From positions 1-5,142 of the forward strand of contig CATLGL010000091.1 in NCBI GenBank assembly GCA_949935895.1: 5,142 nt of DNA, read 5' to 3'. Of the stretch, positions 5,064 through 5,142 are shown one piece after another. Made by a program: the position numbers and the translations under genes. The number at the start of each line of letters is the position of its first letter. Within the stretch, counting starts at the first letter, position 1. Source of the DNA: an uncultured Clostridia bacterium (lineage in GTDB: Bacteria > Bacillota > Clostridia > TANB77 > CAG-508). The notes under the pieces were generated by a model, which saw nothing but the letters and a program-made list of their open reading frames with translations, was not told the DNA's origin and did no database searches.

Positions 5064-5069
5064 TATAAT
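5064..5069 (+). promoter_or_regulatory. Possible -10 box before the last reading frame
   Basis: TATAAT is exact, 32 bases before ATG 5102. At 17 bases upstream the sequence is GGAATA, a poor -35 box, so it is only a partial promoter call. Confidence 0.3.
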
Positions 5070-5101
5070 AGTAAAAAAAGTAAAGTGAGTGAGAAAGAAA
5101 A

Positions 5102-5142
5102 ATGCAAGCAATATATTTAAAAGAATTAACTGATATAGAAGA
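5102..5142 (+). CDS. Start of an unidentified gene, cut by the window end
   Basis: The frame reads MQAIYLKELTDIE and remains open to the last base; an in-frame TGA at 5090-5092 makes ATG 5102 the first possible start. The ribosome binding site is poor (GTGAG at 5085-5089, 12 bases away, or GAGAAAG nearer). Thirteen residues are too few to name a family. The AT-rich leader, the -10 box at 5064 and the preceding terminator-like hairpin are compatible with a new transcription unit. Confidence 0.4.
   Translation, partial: MQAIYLKELTDIE

Overview
The window is AT-rich and most genes read left to right with A/T-ending codons and GGAGG-type ribosome binding sites. The gene content (YicC, RemA, a short omega subunit, ThyX) points to a low-GC Gram-positive bacterium, most likely in the Clostridia. 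This is inferred from gene content and codon use, not from a marker gene search.

Layout. Positions 1-228 hold the 3' end of a small membrane protein. Positions 250-2186 are a tightly packed likely operon: yicC (endoribonuclease), remA (DNA-binding regulator) and rpoZ (RNA polymerase omega), then a cytidylate-kinase-like gene that overlaps rpoZ and is broken by one extra base near 1886. A TetR-family regulator starts 20 bases after that gene. In Bacillus-type genomes the order is yloC/yicC - remA - gmk - rpoZ. Here gmk is absent between remA and rpoZ, and a divergent nucleotide-kinase-like gene sits just after rpoZ. Positions 2780-3038 are a regulatory gap with two candidate promoters; one carries a 17-base near-palindrome between its -35 and -10 boxes. 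Positions 3039-4010 encode an unrecognised 323-residue protein with a helical front part, a disordered Q/E/V-rich linker and a basic amphipathic tail. A perfect 12-bp terminator hairpin follows, and immediately after it an extended -10 promoter drives thyX (4115-4783), the flavin-dependent thymidylate synthase.

The last part (4784-5101) has no intact gene. It begins with a well-placed ribosome binding site and an eight-codon reading frame MIDLHIHI, which looks like the start of a PHP-domain phosphoesterase gene whose body is gone. It then carries a row of inverted repeats and a hairpin with a U-tract. A possible new gene starts at 5102 and runs off the window.

The left half is ordinary housekeeping synteny with one decayed or divergent kinase. 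The most promising uncharacterised unit is the TetR regulator together with the promoter-embedded palindrome and the 323-residue protein. I see no defence system, CRISPR array, RNA gene or insertion sequence here.
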